Shown here piece after piece: positions 7,286 to 10,293 of a stretch of 10,293 bases of DNA. Each line of letters begins with the position of its first letter. The first letter of the stretch is position 1. Origin of the DNA: DATCVA01 sp036567205 (GTDB taxonomy: Bacteria > Pseudomonadota > Gammaproteobacteria > Burkholderiales > Burkholderiaceae_B); assembly GCA_036567205.1 (NCBI GenBank), contig DATCVA010000362.1, positions 1 through 10,293 of the forward strand, written 5' to 3'. Under the pieces are notes generated by a model. That model had not been told where the DNA came from. It searched no databases and saw nothing but the letters and a program-made list of their open reading frames with translations. The position numbers were made by a program, and so were the translations under genes.

Positions 7286-8275
7286 TTATATAGCTGCCAT
7301 CTCGGCAACCCCGGCAAGCACACCCAAACGTTCGGCAATAATATCTTTGGCTTCCCGGTCGATACGCAACAGAAGGGCTTCGCAACTAGGTATATCGTCG
7401 ATCAAGCCCTGCACTTGTCCTACCGTCCAAATTCCAGCATCAAGATCGCCCTCTTCATAAACACGACGCCCTTTTAGCCCCGCCACCAGCGGGCCAAGCT
7501 CTTTGATCGTCGCGCCTTCACTCTCCATGGCAATCACCTGCTCTGAAACTTTGCTACGGGCCACGCGATTGCTGTTCCCAAGAGTCCGTAAAATCAAACG
7601 CGTGTCTAGTTCAGATTGATGAACAATAGCCTGCTTTACACGCTCATGAGCCGGCGACTCAATCGTCGACATGAATCGCGTACCCATACTGATTCCTTCC
7701 GCACCCAATGCCAGAGCCGCCACCAGGCCACGGCCATCGGCAAACCCTCCAGAAGCAACCACAGGAATCCGCAGTTGTTTTACTGCGGCCGGTATCAACA
7801 CCATGCCGGCAATATCATCCTCTCCTGGATGACCCGCACACTCGAAGCCATCAATGCTGACGACATCCACGCCAATACGCTCGGCGCTCAATGCATGGCG
7901 AATCGAGGTGCACTTATGAATCACTTTGATATTCGCGCGCTTAAAGTGCTGCATATGAGCCTCGGGGCTTTGGCCAGCCGTTTCCACTATTTTTATTCCC
8001 GACTCAATAATCACCTGCCGATACTCATCGTAGGGTATCGGCCTTAACGCTGGCAGCATGGTCAGATTGACGCCAAACGGTTTATCCGTCATGGTTCTGG
8101 TGCGCGCAATTTCCTCGGCCAGCGCCTCCGGAGTTGGCTGTGTCAACGCAGACAGCAAGCCCAGCCCACCGGCGTTTGCAACCGCGGCAACCAGTTCCGC
8201 CCGGCTGATCCATTGCATACCACCCTGAATGACCGGATAACGCAAGCCAAACAACTCAGTAATTTTTGTCTTCAA
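7286..8275 (-). CDS. Nitronate monooxygenase family flavoprotein (2-nitropropane dioxygenase/FabK-like)
   Basis: 329-residue FMN-dependent TIM-barrel protein. Seen: the family start YPVIQGGMQWIS at 13-24, NAGGLGLLSA at 34-43, DKPFGVNLTM at 64-73, the His loop GFECAGHPGE at 143-152 (His149), and phosphate-binding GGFADG at 176-181 and GTRF at 198-201. Automatic annotation would be nitronate monooxygenase. The same fold includes the enoyl-ACP reductase FabK and IpdC-type enoyl-CoA reductases of ring catabolism. Among CoA genes a reductase or oxidase acting on an acyl-CoA is at least as likely as nitronate oxidation. The start is TTG at 8275, supported by AAGGAG 7 nt upstream and by the family-like KITELF N-terminus. 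It lies 35 bp after the CoA-transferase B gene. Confidence 0.9.
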   Translation of the reverse strand: MKTKITELFGLRYPVIQGGMQWISRAELVAAVANAGGLGLLSALTQPTPEALAEEIARTRTMTDKPFGVNLTMLPALRPIPYDEYRQVIIESGIKIVETAGQSPEAHMQHFKRANIKVIHKCTSIRHALSAERIGVDVVSIDGFECAGHPGEDDIAGMVLIPAAVKQLRIPVVASGGFADGRGLVAALALGAEGISMGTRFMSTIESPAHERVKQAIVHQSELDTRLILRTLGNSNRVARSKVSEQVIAMESEGATIKELGPLVAGLKGRRVYEEGDLDAGIWTVGQVQGLIDDIPSCEALLLRIDREAKDIIAERLGVLAGVAEMAAI

Positions 8276-8310
8276 TTCAGTGCTCCTTAATATCCAGATA
8301 TAGCCCTCGG

Positions 8311-8997
8311 CTACCGCTCGTTACTTTCGCCATCCGACTCAATAACCGACCAGTCGGGTGACAATGCCAGTCGAGCGCCGGAAATTTCCTGCAGATCGGC
8401 CAGCGTCATCCCGGCGACCATACGCTCTACCAAGAACCCATCGGAAGTCACCCGGATTTCCGCATAGTTCGTATAAACCCGGTCGACACATGCAGCGGCG
8501 GTCAGCGGATATGTGCATTGCTCAAGAAGGCGAAACTCGCCATTTTTTCCACAATGATTCATCAACACCCACACTTTCTTGGCGCCTGCGGCAAGATCCA
8601 TAGCGCCCCCGACACCCGGCGTTACGTTCTCTTCATCGGTTACCCAATTGGCCAGGTCGCCATTGGCCGCTACCTGAAAAGCCCCCAGACAAGCAATATC
8701 GATATGGCCACCACGTATCATCAAGAAAGAGTCGCTATGACTGAATATAGATGCGCCCACCACTAATGTGACTGGCTTTTTTCCGGCGTCCACGACATCT
8801 TCATCTTCCTGTCCCGGCGCCGGCCTGGGTCCCATGCCAAGCAAACCCTGCTCACTTTGAAAAAAAACCTCTTTATCCGGCGATATATAGTTTGCGATCA
8901 AGGTCGGAACACCGATACCCAAGTTCACGTAACTACCATCGGGAATATCGTTCGCCACCATCTTGGCAATGGCTTCCCGGCTTAAACCCTTGTACAT
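8311..8997 (-). CDS. CoA-transferase subunit B, PcaJ/ScoB-like
   Basis: 228-residue beta subunit of a type I 3-oxoacid CoA-transferase, moving CoA from succinyl-CoA or another donor to an acid through a glutamyl-CoA intermediate. Seen: YVNLGIGVPTLIANYI at 23-38, the catalytic Glu49 in FQSEQGLLGMGP (most relatives have ENG, here EQG), RGGHIDIACLGAFQV at 95-109, GVGGAMDL at 128-135, and CTYPLTAAACVDRVYT near the end. The match to PcaJ is close by eye, but no other pca genes are here, so I give no gene symbol. The ATG overlaps the A gene by 16 bp and has GGAG 5 nt upstream, so the two subunits are translationally coupled. Confidence 0.94.
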   Translation of the reverse strand: MYKGLSREAIAKMVANDIPDGSYVNLGIGVPTLIANYISPDKEVFFQSEQGLLGMGPRPAPGQEDEDVVDAGKKPVTLVVGASIFSHSDSFLMIRGGHIDIACLGAFQVAANGDLANWVTDEENVTPGVGGAMDLAAGAKKVWVLMNHCGKNGEFRLLEQCTYPLTAAACVDRVYTNYAEIRVTSDGFLVERMVAGMTLADLQEISGARLALSPDWSVIESDGESNER

Positions 8998-9659
8998 GGA
9001 TTCTCCACTAACCTGTCAACGAAAATTCCTGGCGTTATGATGTGCTCTGGATCAATGTCGCCCAGCCCTACAAAATAATCGACTTGCGCAACAGTGATCG
9101 GCGCCGCGCCTGCCATGACAGGATTGTTGCTACGGGCTCCCCGGTGATACACCAAATTTCCCCAACGATCACCCTGTCGCGCCTTGATAAAGGCGTAGTC
9201 CCCGCGCAATGGCTTCTCGAGCACCCAGGTACGGCCATCCATCTGCCTTACCTCTTTTCCTTTCTCCAGCAGGGTTCCCGCCGCTGTCGCCGTATAGAAG
9301 CCACCGATCCCCGCCGCACCGGCTCGAATACGCTCGGCGAGCGTACCTTGCGGTACGAGCTCAAGTTCGATTTCACCCTTTGCATAAAGCTCATCAAAGA
9401 TATTGTGGCCGTACAAGCCCCGTGGAAACGAACAGATAAACTTGCGAATTCTGCGTGCACGAATCAGATCGGCAAAAACATCGTTACCCGTTGTAGCGTT
9501 ATTGGCGACGATCACAAGATCACGCACTCCAAGCTCTAATACACCTTCAAGCAATTGAGCAGGACGTCCTGACGCGCCAAAACCACCAACCAGTAACGTC
9601 GCACCATCTTTCAATCCCTCTATCGCTTGCGCTATCGACGCAACGCGCTTGTCCACCAT
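8982..9659 (-). CDS. CoA-transferase subunit A, PcaI/ScoA-like
   Basis: 225-residue alpha subunit that pairs with the overlapping B subunit. Seen: the CoA-binding loop LLVGGFGASGRPAQLL at 22-37, CSFPRG at 76-81, ELVPQGTLAERIRAG at 100-114, GIGGFYT at 117-123, LEKPLRGDYAFIKA, GDRWGNL and DPEHIITPGIFV, all in the order of PcaI of the beta-ketoadipate pathway. ATG 9659 has an AGGAGG 5-6 nt upstream, and the VDKRVASIAQAIEG N-terminus matches relatives. The in-frame ATG at 9779 would add 40 odd basic residues and reach into the upstream palindrome, so I reject it. It is the first gene of the operon. The acid substrate may be 3-oxoadipate-like, but this is not proven. Confidence 0.94.
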   Translation of the reverse strand: MVDKRVASIAQAIEGLKDGATLLVGGFGASGRPAQLLEGVLELGVRDLVIVANNATTGNDVFADLIRARRIRKFICSFPRGLYGHNIFDELYAKGEIELELVPQGTLAERIRAGAAGIGGFYTATAAGTLLEKGKEVRQMDGRTWVLEKPLRGDYAFIKARQGDRWGNLVYHRGARSNNPVMAGAAPITVAQVDYFVGLGDIDPEHIITPGIFVDRLVENPCTRV

Positions 9660-9776
9660 AACCACCCTCCTGTTACGCCTCAACCCCGGCCTTTCATCCT
9701 TAAAATCAAGCCGCAGCTGCCGAATGAACTCTGACAGAACTCCTGCCCGCTTGCGATGCGTTGCCGAAAATGACTG

Positions 9777-9808
9777 CATCCATATATCGTACGCACGGTA
9801 TATGGATG
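9777..9808. promoter_or_regulatory. 32-bp near-perfect inverted repeat upstream of the CoA-transferase operon (candidate operator)
   Basis: Half-sites CATCCATATATCGT (9777-9790) and ACGGTATATGGATG (9795-9808) are complementary at 13 of 14 positions around ACGC. It lies about 118 bp upstream of the subunit A start. There is no convincing -35/-10 pair nearby. It shows no resemblance to the MarR palindromes at 2975-3016, so a different regulator, not obvious in this window, would be involved. Confidence 0.55.
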
Positions 9809-10083
9809 ATCATTCCCAGCGCACCGCAATATGGCTGAATTATCATGCCTGCACTCACCGCTGACTAGTTCCCAGAGGTTCTCAGGGTATGCGTTTTAGG
9901 TATGTCTGATTAACAACCATGGAGGTGGGAAACGTGCGTCGCCGGATCACCGAGCATGACGTGGAATTACATTGGTCAGGGCGGCATTGGCGATGCCATT
10001 GGTCGCTGATATCAAAATTCAATATCGTAAGCGCCCGCGTTCGGAAGATTAGGCACGTTCAAGGGCAATGGCTTATTACGAAG
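9809..10083. other. Intergenic stretch without a recognisable gene
   Basis: Only short open frames are present, none with a family I recognise. It contains the word CATTGG three times (9970, 9985, 9997) and GATAT/ATATC as a weak inverted repeat (10008-10026). One plus frame reads GITLVRAALAMPLVADIKI and then stops near 10050, but has no start or ribosome binding site. It may be a worn remnant of a gene. Confidence 0.4.
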
Positions 10084-10293
10084 TCACAATGTAGACACGA
10101 CCCGTGGATTGCGCCTGCGCAGCACCCTGTCGAACCAGCTCAGCAGGCCTGTGATTCCGGCCAAAACCCAGGCTAGCGGCCCCAGCATAAGCCGCAACAG
10201 CAACAGAACAGGAAGCAGTACAAGAGTCCAGCCCATCACCTGCACCAAACCAACCGGCAGGCCAACCTTTTCCGCTACAGACCCCAACAACGA
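10084..10293 (-). CDS. Hypothetical membrane protein, C-terminal fragment (start off window)
   Basis: The frame is open to the right edge, so only the last 69 residues are seen. They hold an amphipathic SVAEKVGLPVGL stretch, one long or two tightly packed hydrophobic segments (about WTLVLLPVLLLLRLMLG and PLAWVLAGITGLLSWF), then a basic tail RVLRRRNPRVVSTL before TGA. By the positive-inside rule, the tail is cytoplasmic. It resembles no family I can name. It points leftward like the CoA-transferase operon but is separated from it by about 420 bp, so it is probably a separate unit. Confidence 0.6.
   Translation of the reverse strand, partial: SLLGSVAEKVGLPVGLVQVMGWTLVLLPVLLLLRLMLGPLAWVLAGITGLLSWFDRVLRRRNPRVVSTL

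Noticed and set aside
9042..9539. 165-codon plus-strand open frame
   Set aside because: Antisense to the subunit A gene, which is clearly real; its translation has no recognisable domain.
8311..9659. Identity as IpdA/IpdB of steroid ring degradation, suggested by the neighbouring IpdC-like flavoprotein
   Set aside because: The sequences follow PcaI/PcaJ closely and keep the catalytic Glu49 of true CoA-transferases, which the IpdAB hydrolase lacks.
9660..9779. 40-codon N-terminal extension of CoA-transferase subunit A
   Set aside because: The extension is unlike the family, whereas ATG 9659 has a strong Shine-Dalgarno and a family-like N-terminus.
9919..10176. 85-codon plus-strand open frame
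   Set aside because: Its second half is antisense to the membrane protein gene and its composition is rich in His/Trp/Arg, with no family resemblance.
1..10293. tRNA, rRNA, CRISPR array or insertion-sequence transposase
   Set aside because: No cloverleaf, regularly spaced repeats or transposase-like translation was seen on either strand.

Overview
The window looks like a stretch of a betaproteobacterial chromosome, most likely from the Alcaligenaceae (Bordetella/Achromobacter/Pusillimonas-type). The basis is two periplasmic Bug (TctC-type) receptors with no transporter beside them, a CaiB-type CoA-transferase next to a GcvA-type LysR regulator, and medium-to-high GC. The species call is inference. 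Nearly every gene belongs to CoA-thioester catabolism of an organic acid: uptake, activation, hydration/isomerisation, hydroxyacyl oxidation and CoA transfer.

Region 1 (1-3016, minus strand) is an operon read from right to left: a MarR regulator, a Bug receptor, a PaaG-like crotonase and an HSD17B4-type short-chain dehydrogenase cut by the left edge. It starts from a very good sigma70 promoter (TTGACT, 17 bp, GATAAT). Two palindromes with the same GTTGAY-N3-RTCAAC core cover its -10 and -35 boxes, with centres 21 bp apart, a clear picture of MarR autoregulation.

Region 2 (3017-6655, plus strand) begins with a 290-bp AT-rich leader, followed by a second Bug receptor, a two-part CaiB/BaiF CoA-transferase and a LysR regulator. 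The genes are packed closely and probably co-transcribed.

Region 3 (6652-6825) is a 174-bp imperfect palindrome filling the whole gap between converging genes. Its perfect 20-bp ends contain all or part of the stop codons of both flanking genes. It may be a two-way terminator, a MITE-like repeat, or both.

Region 4 (6818-9808, minus strand) is a second catabolic operon: a PcaI/PcaJ-like CoA-transferase (A and B overlapping by 16 bp), a nitronate monooxygenase-like flavoprotein with a TTG start, and a MaoC hydratase. A 32-bp near-perfect inverted repeat about 120 bp upstream of its first gene is a candidate operator for a regulator not encoded next to it.

Region 5 (9809-10293) holds about 275 bp without a recognisable gene, then the C-terminal end of an unidentified membrane protein cut by the right edge.

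Taken together the window encodes most of a beta-oxidation-like route but no thiolase, acyl-CoA dehydrogenase, CoA ligase or TctA/TctB membrane subunits. The substrate cannot be read from the sequence.
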